From assembly GCA_000745135.1 (NCBI GenBank), contig JQNH01000001.1, forward strand, positions 2,899,501-2,963,500: a DNA stretch of 64,000 bases, given 5' to 3'. Shown here piece after piece: positions 17,686 to 27,458 of this stretch. The first letter of the stretch is position 1, and each line of letters starts with the position of its first letter. The notes under the pieces were generated by a model. It saw only the letters and a program-made list of their open reading frames with translations. It was not told where the DNA came from and ran no database searches. The translations under genes were made by a program, and so were the position numbers. This DNA is from Rhizobiales bacterium YIM 77505. GTDB taxonomy: Bacteria > Pseudomonadota > Alphaproteobacteria > Rhizobiales > Beijerinckiaceae.

Positions 17686-18720
17686 CTATGCCAGGGCGTC
17701 GATCATGCCGTCGATGAGGTTGGCGCTGTAGAGCGTCTCCACGTCGACGCCCCCGCCCCGCCGGGCAAGGCGGACATCGGCGATCCAGCCCCGCACGCGC
17801 GCCTCCTCCTCGCGCCGCAGCGCCTCCGCCTGCTCCTGCGTCACGGCCTCGAAGCGCACGGCCATGCCGGGCCGCCGGCGGGCGAGGACCGGCACGTCCG
17901 TCGAGATGACGGTGGCGATCTTCGGATAGCCGCCGGTGGTCTGCGCGTCGGCGAGGAGCACGATCGGCTGCCCCGAGCCCGGCACCTGGACGGACCCCGA
18001 CACGATCGCGTCGGAGACGATGTCGAAGCCTTTGGCATGAGCGAGGACCGGCCCGTCGAGGCGGAACCCCATGCGGTCGGCCTGCGCTGACACACGGTAG
18101 TCCGATGACAGGAACAGGGCGACCGCCTCCGCGGTGAAGTAGTCCTCCTGCGGTCCCAGCACGACCCGGATCGACTGCCCGAAGCCGGGGTCGAAAGGCG
18201 ACGCCAAGGCGCGCTCCGGGCGTTCCTCGACCGACGGCCTTGCGCCGGCGAGCACGTCGCCCGCCTGCAAGGGGCGACCCTCCAGGCCGCCGATGCGGCC
18301 GCGCACATAGGTCGAGGCGCTGCCGAGGCAAGGGGGGACCGCGATCCCTCCTTCGACGGCGAGATAGGCGCAGGAGACGTCGCCAAGCGGCCTCACGCGA
18401 AGGATGTCGCCGCGAACGAGCCGCACGCTCTCGCCGGGCGGAACGCTGCGCGGCGTTTCGTCCCCGATCTCGAGCCCCGCCCCGCCGCCGACGAGGGCGA
18501 CCCGAGCCGATTCGGCAACGACCTCCAGGGTCGGGCCTTGCAGCAGGATCTCGAGGGCCGGCGTGCCATCAGGGTTGCCGACGAGCGCGTTGGCGAGGCG
18601 GAACGCCACCCGGTCGAGAGCGCCCGACACCGGCATGCCGATGTCCTGAAAGCCCCAGCGGCCCCGATCTTGGACCGTGGTGTGCAGCCCCGGTGCGAGG
18701 ACCTTGAACAGCTCTGTCAT
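17686..18720 (-). CDS. pxpC: 5-oxoprolinase subunit PxpC (biotin-dependent carboxyltransferase-like)
   Basis: A 344-residue KipA/PxpC protein with the family start LKVLAPGLHTTVQDRGR-type sequence, GMPVSGALDRVAFRLANALVGN and VGGGAGLEI. The C-terminal PIVLLADAQTTGGYPKIATV block is diagnostic. With PxpA and PxpB it hydrolyses 5-oxo-L-proline to L-glutamate using ATP. The ATG at 18720 overlaps the end of pxpB by four bases; a longer in-frame start is rejected because it would run through pxpB. Transcribed against the TRAP-amidase operon. Confidence 0.92.
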   Translation of the reverse strand: MTELFKVLAPGLHTTVQDRGRWGFQDIGMPVSGALDRVAFRLANALVGNPDGTPALEILLQGPTLEVVAESARVALVGGGAGLEIGDETPRSVPPGESVRLVRGDILRVRPLGDVSCAYLAVEGGIAVPPCLGSASTYVRGRIGGLEGRPLQAGDVLAGARPSVEERPERALASPFDPGFGQSIRVVLGPQEDYFTAEAVALFLSSDYRVSAQADRMGFRLDGPVLAHAKGFDIVSDAIVSGSVQVPGSGQPIVLLADAQTTGGYPKIATVISTDVPVLARRRPGMAVRFEAVTQEQAEALRREEEARVRGWIADVRLARRGGGVDVETLYSANLIDGMIDALA

Positions 18721-19460
18721 CGCGCCAGCACTTCCCGTTCCGGCATGTATTCGCCGGCCTCCACGGCGCGCCGGATGGCCTCGAACTCCCCCCGACCGAT
18801 GGGCCGGAAACACACGCCGTCCCCGGGGCTGAGGAGCGCCGGGCGCTCCCAGGAGAGGTCGAACAGCCGGATCGGCGTCGTGCCGATGAGATGCCAGCCG
18901 CCGGGGCTCTCGAGGGGGTAGATGACCGACTGCCGCATGGCGATGGCCACCGCGCCGGCCGGAACCCGCACCCGCGGATCCGTGCGCCGCGGCAGGGAGA
19001 GCTGCTCCGGCAGGTCGCCCAGATAAGGCAGGCCCGGCAGAAAGCCCACCATGTACACGTGGAACCGGGTCCCGCTGTGGAGGGCCACGACCTCGTCCTG
19101 CGCCAGGCCCGTGCGCGCCGCCACTTCGGCAAGGTCAGGCGCGTAACGGGCCTCATAGCAGACAGGCACTGTCCAGAGGCGCGCCAGCGGCCGGGCCGCA
19201 TGGGCGCCCTCGAGGTAGCCGCGCACCAAGGCGGCGATCTCGGCGGCGCTGGTGACGAGCGGATCGTAGTGGATCGCGAGCGATCGGAAGGTCGGCACGG
19301 TTTCGACGACGCCCGGCTGGCCCGCCGCGCGAATGCGATCGCTCACCGCCAACACCCGGTCGCTCAAGGAGCGGTCGATGCCCTCGCCGAACTGCACCAC
19401 GACGGCCGTGTCGCCGGCCGGCAGGATGCGCACATCGCTCGCCATCCCGATCGTGTCCAT
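18717..19460 (-). CDS. pxpB: 5-oxoprolinase subunit PxpB (KipI family)
   Basis: A 247-residue KipI/PxpB protein: LPAGDTAVVVQFGEGID near the start, SLAIHYDPL, MVGFLPGLPYLGDLP and RVPAGAVAIAMRQSVIYPLESPGGWHLIG. It is the ATP-grasp-like partner of PxpC. The ATG at 19460 follows AAGGGGAAC; an internal ATG five codons later is possible. The gene is divergent from pxpA with only 64 bp between starts, so the three subunits are probably controlled from one short regulatory region. Confidence 0.92.
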   Translation of the reverse strand: MDTIGMASDVRILPAGDTAVVVQFGEGIDRSLSDRVLAVSDRIRAAGQPGVVETVPTFRSLAIHYDPLVTSAAEIAALVRGYLEGAHAARPLARLWTVPVCYEARYAPDLAEVAARTGLAQDEVVALHSGTRFHVYMVGFLPGLPYLGDLPEQLSLPRRTDPRVRVPAGAVAIAMRQSVIYPLESPGGWHLIGTTPIRLFDLSWERPALLSPGDGVCFRPIGRGEFEAIRRAVEAGEYMPEREVLAR

Positions 19461-19524
19461 GTTCCCCTTGCGTTGCTATGAACCATGCGCCAGCGTGCGC
19501 GCAATGTCTGAAGGAGCACGCGTG

Positions 19525-20301
19525 ATGGCGATCCGCATCAATCTCAACGCGGACATGGCTGAAGGCTTTGGCGCCTACGACATCGGCAATGACGATGCGA
19601 TGCTGAAGGTCGTCGCTTCCGCCAACATCGCCTGCGGCTTCCACGCGGGCGACCCGACCATCATGCATCGGGTCGTGAAGCTGGCGGCGGAAGAGGGCGT
19701 CAGCATCGGCGCGCATCCGGGGTTCAATGATCTCTGGGGCTTCGGTCGGCGGCGCATCGATATGCGGCCTGACGACGTCGAATACATGACGGCCTACCAG
19801 ATCGGGGCGCTGCAGGCGATGACAGCCTATGCGGGGGTCAAGGTCACGCATGTGAAGGCGCATGGGGCGCTCAACAACATGGCGGCCGAGAACGCCGACT
19901 ATGCCATGGCCATCGGCCGCGCCATCAGGACCGTCGACCGCGACCTCATCTATGTGGCGCTCGCCGGCTCCGAGATGGAGAGGGCCGGCCGTGAGCTCGG
20001 GCTGCGGGTTGCCCGCGAGGGTTTCTGCGATCGTCAATATGACGAGGACGGCAACCTCGTCTCGCGCAAGCTGCCCGGCGCGGTCCTGCACGACCCGAAG
20101 GCCGTCGTGGATCAGGTGGTCCGGATGGTCTTGGAAGGCGAGATCGTCACGCGCAATGGCCGGCGTATCAAGCGGCAGGTCGACACGCTCTGCGTTCATG
20201 GCGACGAGCCGAGCGCGGTCGCGGTGGCGCGCGCCGCCCGCGAGGGTCTGGAAGCGGCCGGCGTGCACGTCGTTCCTTTGCCTGATCTGCCCTTGAGTTG
20301 A
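19525..20301 (+). CDS. pxpA: 5-oxoprolinase subunit PxpA (LamB/YcsF family)
   Basis: A 258-residue LamB/YcsF protein: RINLNADMAEGFGAYDIGND at the start, ASANIACGFHAGDPTIM, GAHPGFNDLWGFGRR and HVKAHGALNNMA. It opens the 5-oxoproline ring together with PxpBC. The ATG at 19525 has GAAGGAG upstream; an ATG seven codons earlier lacks family support. It is transcribed divergently from pxpBC, unlike the single-direction order seen in many bacteria. Confidence 0.93.
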   Translation: MAIRINLNADMAEGFGAYDIGNDDAMLKVVASANIACGFHAGDPTIMHRVVKLAAEEGVSIGAHPGFNDLWGFGRRRIDMRPDDVEYMTAYQIGALQAMTAYAGVKVTHVKAHGALNNMAAENADYAMAIGRAIRTVDRDLIYVALAGSEMERAGRELGLRVAREGFCDRQYDEDGNLVSRKLPGAVLHDPKAVVDQVVRMVLEGEIVTRNGRRIKRQVDTLCVHGDEPSAVAVARAAREGLEAAGVHVVPLPDLPLS

Positions 20302-20928
20302 AGGGCGCCGATCCCGGCTTGGCAGGCGCCGGTCGACCGAAAGAGCCGGGGTCGCGGCGGACACTGCAGAAAGGTCCACCTCAGCGCGAGCGGATCTGTC
20401 GGACGCCATCGCCTCTTGCGTTGGGAGAGCGGGCGCTGCGGACGGCGGGCATGGGTCATGGGTCTCGCGGTCCTTTCGGCCCGAGGGATGGATCGAGGGG
20501 AGCGCGGGGCGCCACGGGCTCGATGGTTGAAGGACAAGGGGAGCCCGGAGGCGCCCCGCGCCGGTGTTGTGCGCTCCTCGAGCGGGGCCGGCGATGCGGC
20601 GGCGGCGGGCGAGGGACCCGGCGCTTAAGGCGCGGCTGGCCCGCCGCGGCGTGTTCCCCGGAAGAGCGCCCGGACCGGGGCCTGCGTGAGCCCCGGCGCG
20701 GCACCGGTCCCGTCCCACGTCACGACGCCTCGCGAGCGCGCCCCTCAGATGAACAGGACAGAAGGGAAATAAACACATGATAGGATAATTGTCAAGGGGG
20801 TGGGTGGTCCCGTGGCGCCGGCGCCGGGTCAAAGGCCCGCCAAGCCGGAATGGGAGGTGGACTGGCCCCTCGTCGTGGGCTTCGATGAAGATTGGGATTA
20901 ACGGGCGCCGGTCATCCGTATACGGGGC
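20302..20928. other. 627-bp intergenic region, no gene recognised
   Basis: Very GC-rich up to about 20750, then a short AT-richer stretch at 20755-20800. No conserved ORF, RNA or repeat is recognisable. Small open frames on both strands are Arg/Gly/Pro-rich and lack ribosome sites. The right end must hold the promoter of the ECF sigma gene. Confidence 0.6.
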
Positions 20929-21495
20929 ATGAGCAAGATGCGCCGGCCCATGCGCGAGGACGACGTTCTATCGCAGCTTCCACCGTTGCGGCGCTACGCG
21001 CGCGCCCTGATGCGGGACGAGAGCGCCGCCGAGGATCTCGTCCACGACGCCCTCCTGCGCGCCTACGAGCGCAGATCGAGCTTTCGCCTCGGCGGCAACC
21101 TCCGCGGCTGGCTCCTCTCCATCCTCCACAACACCTTCATCGATCACCATCGCCGACGGCTCGCAGAGGAGAAGCGGGATGCCGAGTCCGCTCTCCTGGC
21201 CGAGACCGCCCTTCCGGCCGAACAGGAAAGCGCGGTCCGGCTGCGTCAGATTCAGCAGGCGTTCCTCCACCTGCCCGAGGAGCAGCGCGCCGCCCTTCAC
21301 CTCGTCGCCGTCGAAGGACTGCCCTACCAGGAGGCGGCTGACGCTCTCGGCATCCCTATCGGGACGCTCATGTCGCGCCTTGGCCGGGCCCGGGCGGCGC
21401 TGAGGAGCCTCGAGGAGGAGCCCGCGTCAAGCGCGCCGTCCGCCCGGGTGGCGCCCCGTCCTCATTTTCGTGTGGTGGGAGGAAGGGATGACTGA
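20929..21495 (+). CDS. ECF-type RNA polymerase sigma factor
   Basis: A 188-residue sigma-70 family protein with region 2 (LPPLRRYARALMRDESAAEDLVHDALLRAYER, abridged to landmarks; residues 15-75) and region 4 (FLHLPEEQRAALHLVAVEG, then the helix-turn-helix YQEAADALGIPIGTLMSRLGRAR-type segment; about 110-160). The last codons overlap the start of the membrane anti-sigma gene by eight bases, so the two are translationally coupled. Which stress it senses is not shown. Starts at 20938 or 20950 are also possible. Confidence 0.92.
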   Translation: MSKMRRPMREDDVLSQLPPLRRYARALMRDESAAEDLVHDALLRAYERRSSFRLGGNLRGWLLSILHNTFIDHHRRRLAEEKRDAESALLAETALPAEQESAVRLRQIQQAFLHLPEEQRAALHLVAVEGLPYQEAADALGIPIGTLMSRLGRARAALRSLEEEPASSAPSARVAPRPHFRVVGGRDD

Positions 21496-22252
21496 TCCAA
21501 TCACCGAAGCCGACCTCCACGCTTTTGTCGACGATCAGCTCGACGTCGCACGACGCATCGAGGTCGAGGAGTACCTGGCCCGAACGCCCGAGGCTGCCGC
21601 CCGCGTCATGGCCGACATGCGCGCACGCGACGCGCTCCGGCTTGCCTTCGCGGACCGGCCGCTGCCTCGTCCGGCGATGGCTGTGCTCGATGCGGCGCGC
21701 CGCCTCGAGCGCGGGCTGGCGTGGCGTCGGATCGGGCTGCGCTTCAAGCGCGCCGCGGCGGTCGTTCTGCTCATCGGCTCGGGCTGGTTCGCCCATGCCC
21801 AAATCGGCCTGTTCGACATTGCCGACAGCGCGGCCTCGTTCACGCCCGCCTTCGTGGAAGACGCACGCCATTCGCACGAGACGGCGCTCATCCGCGCGCG
21901 GATGGCGTCGCAGCACGAGAAATCGCACTTCGATCCGGATGAGATCCGGGCCGAGACCGGCATCGTGCTGCCGCGGCTGCCCGGCAATTGGCGGGTCATG
22001 GACGCGCAGATCTTCCCGTCCCGCCTCGGCCACAGCGTCGAGCTTGCGCTCGAGACGGATGCCCTGGGCCGCGTTTCGATCTTCGCGGCGAGGGCGCCGA
22101 CCTTCGGCGTGATCGCGCCCACTCTGGCCCGCTCGCCGAGGGAAACCACGGTCTACTGGCAGTCCGGCGAGCTCGTCTACGCGCTCACCGGGTCTGCCCC
22201 CGAAGCTGCGATGGAGCAGGCCGCAGCGAAACTTCACGCCAGCCTGCGCTGA
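21488..22252 (+). CDS. Membrane-bound anti-sigma factor
   Basis: A 254-residue protein. A cytoplasmic anti-sigma head (ADLHAFVDDQLD, RRIEVEEYLA; residues 1-80) precedes one membrane helix (about 88-104, AAAVVLLIGSGWFAHA) and a roughly 150-residue periplasmic domain. No zinc-binding His-Cys-Cys set is seen in the head. Start at the ATG at 21488 inside the sigma gene. It presumably holds the sigma factor inactive at the membrane until an envelope signal arrives. Confidence 0.88.
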   Translation: MTDPITEADLHAFVDDQLDVARRIEVEEYLARTPEAAARVMADMRARDALRLAFADRPLPRPAMAVLDAARRLERGLAWRRIGLRFKRAAAVVLLIGSGWFAHAQIGLFDIADSAASFTPAFVEDARHSHETALIRARMASQHEKSHFDPDEIRAETGIVLPRLPGNWRVMDAQIFPSRLGHSVELALETDALGRVSIFAARAPTFGVIAPTLARSPRETTVYWQSGELVYALTGSAPEAAMEQAAAKLHASLR

Positions 22253-22285
22253 ACCTCATCTTGTCTGCACGAGAGGACCTGAACC

Positions 22286-23002
22286 ATGAACACGCCTTAT
22301 GCCTGGCAAGCCCGCACGGTCTCCCCATCCGCTGCGGCCTTCGACGAAGGCCTGCGGCAGCACATGCTGCGGGTCTACAACTACATGGGCCTCGGCCTCG
22401 TCGTCACGGGCATCGTGGCCTTCGTGGTCGCCTCGACGCCGGCCATCTATCAGCCCATCTTCGGCACGCCCCTGAAATGGGTGGTGATGCTGGCGCCGCT
22501 CGCTTTCATCTTCTTCTTCTCCTTCCGCATCCACGCCATCTCGGCGGCGACCGCCCAGGCCCTCTTCTGGACCTTCTGCGCGCTGATGGGCCTGTCGCTG
22601 GCCTCGGTGTTCCTGGTGTTCACGGGCACGAGCATCGCACGCACCTTCTTCATCACGGCGGCCATGTTCGGCGCGACGTCGCTGTGGGGCTACACGACGA
22701 AGCGTGATCTGTCGCAGTTCGGCTCGTTCCTGTTCATGGGCCTGATCGGCATCATCATCGCCTCGCTCGTGAACCTCTTCATCGGCTCGAGCGCGCTGCA
22801 ATTCGCCATCTCGATCATCGGCGTGCTCGTGTTCACGGGACTGACCGCCTACGACACCCAGACCATCAAGGAGCAGTACGCCGAGAGCTTCGGCGCGGAG
22901 GCGAACTCCAAGCTCGCCGTCTGGGGCGCCTTGTCGCTCTATCTCAACTTCATCAACCTCTTCCAGCTCCTGCTCAGCCTGACGGGTCAGCGGGAAGAGT
23001 GA
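22286..23002 (+). CDS. Bax inhibitor-1/YccA family membrane protein
   Basis: A 238-residue protein with seven predicted helices and the BI-1 family core (GLGLVVTGIVAF, FTGLTAYDTQTIKEQY, LYLNFINLFQLLL). A GAGAGGA site precedes the ATG. Bacterial BI-1 proteins are thought to be pH-sensitive calcium leak channels. The gene follows the anti-sigma gene by 33 bp and may be a target or passenger of that stress operon. Confidence 0.93.
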   Translation: MNTPYAWQARTVSPSAAAFDEGLRQHMLRVYNYMGLGLVVTGIVAFVVASTPAIYQPIFGTPLKWVVMLAPLAFIFFFSFRIHAISAATAQALFWTFCALMGLSLASVFLVFTGTSIARTFFITAAMFGATSLWGYTTKRDLSQFGSFLFMGLIGIIIASLVNLFIGSSALQFAISIIGVLVFTGLTAYDTQTIKEQYAESFGAEANSKLAVWGALSLYLNFINLFQLLLSLTGQREE

Positions 23003-23037
23003 TCCACCGTCTCGAGCCATCGCACCCGGAGGCCAAG

Positions 23038-23622
23038 ATGACTCCCCAAGAACGCCAGATCATCGACGATCTCTTCGACAAGCTCCGCGAGGTGGAGCGC
23101 CAGGGCGGGCCGCGCGAGCCGATGGCGGAGGCCCATATCCGCTCGCGCGTCGAGGCTCAGCCCGGCGCCCCCTACTACATGGCCCAGACGATCCTGATGC
23201 AGGAGGAGGCGCTGCGCCAGGCGAAGGCGCGCATCGAGGAGCTCGAGCGCGAGCTGGCGAGCCGCCCCGCCGGCGGCGGCTTCCTGGCGAGCCTGTTCGG
23301 CGGCCCGGCGCGTCCGCAGCCGCGTCCGGAACCGGCCGATGCCTCGCCCTACGGGGCCGGGAACGGCATGATGCGGCCGGGAACGCCCTGGGGTGCGCCC
23401 AATCCCGCCATGGGCACCCCTGCCGGCCGGGGCGGGTTCCTGGCGGGCGCCGCGCAAACCGCCATGGGCGTGGCGGGCGGCATGATGCTCGGCAGCATGC
23501 TGGGCAGCATGTTCGGCGGCGGATCGGCCCAGGCGACCGAAGCTGCGAAGCCGCAAGCGGAACCTGCGGCGGCGGAGGATTCGAACGACGATTTCGGCAG
23601 CGACTTCAGCAGCGATCTCTGA
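23038..23622 (+). CDS. DUF2076 family protein
   Basis: A 194-residue protein starting MTPQERQIIDDLFDKLREVE. It has a predicted coiled coil (about residues 45-75), a Gly/Pro-rich linker, a Met/Gly-rich hydrophobic stretch (GVAGGMMLGSMLGSMFGGG) and an acidic end. This is the standard DUF2076 layout; function unknown. It starts 35 bp after the BI-1 gene and is followed at once by a strong terminator, closing the sigma/anti-sigma/BI-1 transcript. Confidence 0.88.
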   Translation: MTPQERQIIDDLFDKLREVERQGGPREPMAEAHIRSRVEAQPGAPYYMAQTILMQEEALRQAKARIEELERELASRPAGGGFLASLFGGPARPQPRPEPADASPYGAGNGMMRPGTPWGAPNPAMGTPAGRGGFLAGAAQTAMGVAGGMMLGSMLGSMFGGGSAQATEAAKPQAEPAAAEDSNDDFGSDFSSDL

Positions 23623-23652
23623 CGTTCCGCCTTTCACTCGGCGGGGCGCGCC

Positions 23653-23686
23653 GGCCGACGCAAGCCATGCTGCGTCGGCCTTTTTT
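23653..23686 (+). terminator. Rho-independent terminator
   Basis: Perfect 10-bp stem GGCCGACGCA/TGCGTCGGCC with an 8-base loop, followed by six T residues at 23681-23686. It ends the DUF2076 transcript. Confidence 0.93.
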
Positions 23687-23775
23687 ACTTTTCTCGGCCT
23701 AGCCTTTCGCCGCGAGCCCGCACCACCGCGCCGAAGCGCCACGCCCGCCCGCCAGGGCGCCGACCGGTTGCGCCG

Positions 23776-23803
23776 TTGACATCGCAGTCACGCGACCTAG
23801 ACT
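23776..23803 (+). promoter_or_regulatory. Predicted promoter of thiC
   Basis: TTGACA (23776-23781), a 16-base spacer and TAGACT (23798-23803). Transcription would start a few bases on, at the 5' edge of the TPP riboswitch. Confidence 0.6.
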
Positions 23804-23805
23804 GC

Positions 23806-25804
<1,999 letters not shown>

Positions 25805-25807
25805 CGG

Positions 25808-26053
25808 ATGATGCCGACGGTCCTGCGGATCGAAGGCTTCCGCTTCTACTTCTACAGCCACGAGCCGAACGAGCCGCCCCACATACACATCGACCGCGGC
25901 GAGGCGTCGGCGAAGGTCTGGCTTGAACCGGTCGCGCTGGCGCGTAATCTCGGCTTTCGTCCGCGGGAACTCACCGGTATCCTAGCGCTTGTCCGCGAGC
26001 ATCGGGTGCTGTTGCTGGAGGCATGGCATGGGTATTTCGGCCCTGGCCGCTGA
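25808..26053 (+). CDS. DUF4160 domain protein
   Basis: An 81-residue protein with the DUF4160 core: MPTVLRIEGFRFYFYSHEPNEPPHIHI, then RGEASAKVWLEP. Function unproven. These proteins are nearly always encoded next to a DUF2442 protein, as here, and the pair is often suspected to be a toxin-antitoxin-like module. The gene begins four bases after the thiC stop and overlaps its partner by 26 bases. Confidence 0.88.
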   Translation: MMPTVLRIEGFRFYFYSHEPNEPPHIHIDRGEASAKVWLEPVALARNLGFRPRELTGILALVREHRVLLLEAWHGYFGPGR

Positions 26054-26282
26054 TGAACGGGTTGCCGATGTGCGCTTCGACGAGGATCGCATCATCGTGG
26101 ACCTGATGGACGGACGCACGATCGCGGCGCCGCTCGCCTGGTTCCCACGCCTCGCGAACGCGACGCCGGCGCAGCGCGCGCGCTGGGAGCGGGCCGGCGG
26201 CGGCTACGGCCTGCACTGGCCCGATCTCGACGAGGACCTCAGCACTGAAGGCCTGCTTCGCGGCGCCCCCGCGGCGGCCTGA
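26028..26282 (+). CDS. DUF2442 domain protein
   Basis: An 84-residue protein with the DUF2442 core ADVRFDEDRIIVDLMDGRTIAAPLAWFPRL (landmarks DGR and PLAWFPRL). It starts at the ATG at 26028 inside the end of the DUF4160 gene. Function unknown; its tight overlap with DUF4160 suggests they act as a pair. Confidence 0.88.
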   Translation: MGISALAADERVADVRFDEDRIIVDLMDGRTIAAPLAWFPRLANATPAQRARWERAGGGYGLHWPDLDEDLSTEGLLRGAPAAA

Positions 26283-26346
26283 GCGGCAGTGCAATCATGG
26301 GCGAGGAGAGCGGCGCTTTTCGGATCTCCTGCCGGGAGGACGCCCG

Positions 26347-26374
26347 TTGCGCCTCGCACCTGTCGCAGGCGCAA
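26347..26374. terminator. Hairpin between convergent genes
   Basis: TTGCGCCT (26347-26354) pairs with AGGCGCAA (26367-26374) around a 12-base loop. No T run follows on either strand. It lies between convergent DUF2442 and glycosyltransferase genes, so it may act as a weak two-way terminator. Confidence 0.35.
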
Positions 26375-26388
26375 GGGGCAAGTCGCGA

Positions 26389-27366
26389 TCAAGAGGGGGC
26401 CGGCAGGCGCCGCTCCACCACCTCTTGGCGCACCCCGTTGTAGATGAAGTGCTCGTGCTCCGGCCCCACGAACACGTCGGGCATGATGTGATGGGGCGTG
26501 ACGCCGGTGCGCAGCGCCTTGTCGTATTTGCCATGGACGAGGGCCGGATCGGGGCCTGAATACCCCATCAGCTCGGCATAGCCGCCTTTCGAGTCGTCGT
26601 GGGCGAGGTCGGGCGCGGGCTCGTAGCCGAGGTGGAGGAAGGTGGCGAGGCCGTAGACGGAAAAGCAAGCCTCCGGCTCTTTCAGCCAGGCCACCGCGGC
26701 CATCACTGCGTCCTCGCCGATGCTGAGCTCTTCGAATCGCGGTGTCTCGAGAACCTCGTCGAGCACGGCGCGGCTCACCCACATCATCTTCTCCTTGAAG
26801 GGCATGATCGGCCCCTCGGGCTCGATGAAGCGGGAATATCTCAGCGTCCGTTCGGCCCCGAGCTTGATCGAGTAGCAGCGGTGGTTCTCCGCGAGGAAGC
26901 GCCGCGCTGCCTGGCGGAGGTTCTCGTCGATGTGCCGGTCAGGGACATAGACGCTGTCGTCGTCCATGAGCATGGCGAGGCGGTAGGTGAGGCGCGCATG
27001 AGCCGCCATGACCATGGTGCGCACCACATCGCCGATGCGGCTGTGGGAGCGCTCGGCGGCCACGATGAGGAGCCGTCCGTCCTCGACCATAGGGGCGAAG
27101 CGGCGCCCAAGCTCCTCCTGAAAGGCCAAAGGATAGCCTTGCCCATAGACGAGGACGCTTGCCGACAGGCCTGCCGCCGCGAGCGCCGGCAGGTAGCCGC
27201 GCTCGAGGTCGCCGATGAGGCGCGACAGATCCTCCTCGCGCCCGCGGCTGCAGATCAGGATGGCGACATCGCGCGCGATCACGAGAGAAATCCTGGCGAA
27301 GCGGGGCGGCGACCACACCACAGGCGAGCCGTCGCGGCAATGTCCCTTCGTGAGGGCGCCCGTCAT
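26389..27366 (-). CDS. Glycosyltransferase-like (GT-A fold) protein
   Basis: A 325-residue protein with a GT-A-like nucleotide-sugar region: VAILICSRGREEDLSRLI at the N-terminus and a DDD motif (LAMLMDDDSVYVPD, about residue 133) of the DxD type that binds a metal-sugar nucleotide. No signal peptide or membrane helix. The first 28 residues look non-conserved; a GTG at 27282 just before VIARDVAILI is a plausible true start. It is divergent from hisS. Acceptor and donor are unknown. Confidence 0.6.
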   Translation of the reverse strand: MTGALTKGHCRDGSPVVWSPPRFARISLVIARDVAILICSRGREEDLSRLIGDLERGYLPALAAAGLSASVLVYGQGYPLAFQEELGRRFAPMVEDGRLLIVAAERSHSRIGDVVRTMVMAAHARLTYRLAMLMDDDSVYVPDRHIDENLRQAARRFLAENHRCYSIKLGAERTLRYSRFIEPEGPIMPFKEKMMWVSRAVLDEVLETPRFEELSIGEDAVMAAVAWLKEPEACFSVYGLATFLHLGYEPAPDLAHDDSKGGYAELMGYSGPDPALVHGKYDKALRTGVTPHHIMPDVFVGPEHEHFIYNGVRQEVVERRLPAPS

Positions 27367-27458
27367 GAGCGCTCTCCTCGCGCTGCGCGATGTCCTTGAC
27401 CTCGCTTGCCGCTGGCGGAGGCGCGGGCTATGCCCCCCGGGACCGGACGCAAGACACC

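Noticed and set aside
20895-20922. Possible ECF-type autopromoter, GGATT then CGTATA with 17 bases between
   Set aside because: Only loosely like known ECF promoters, and the start would fall on the ATG of the sigma gene itself, leaving no leader.
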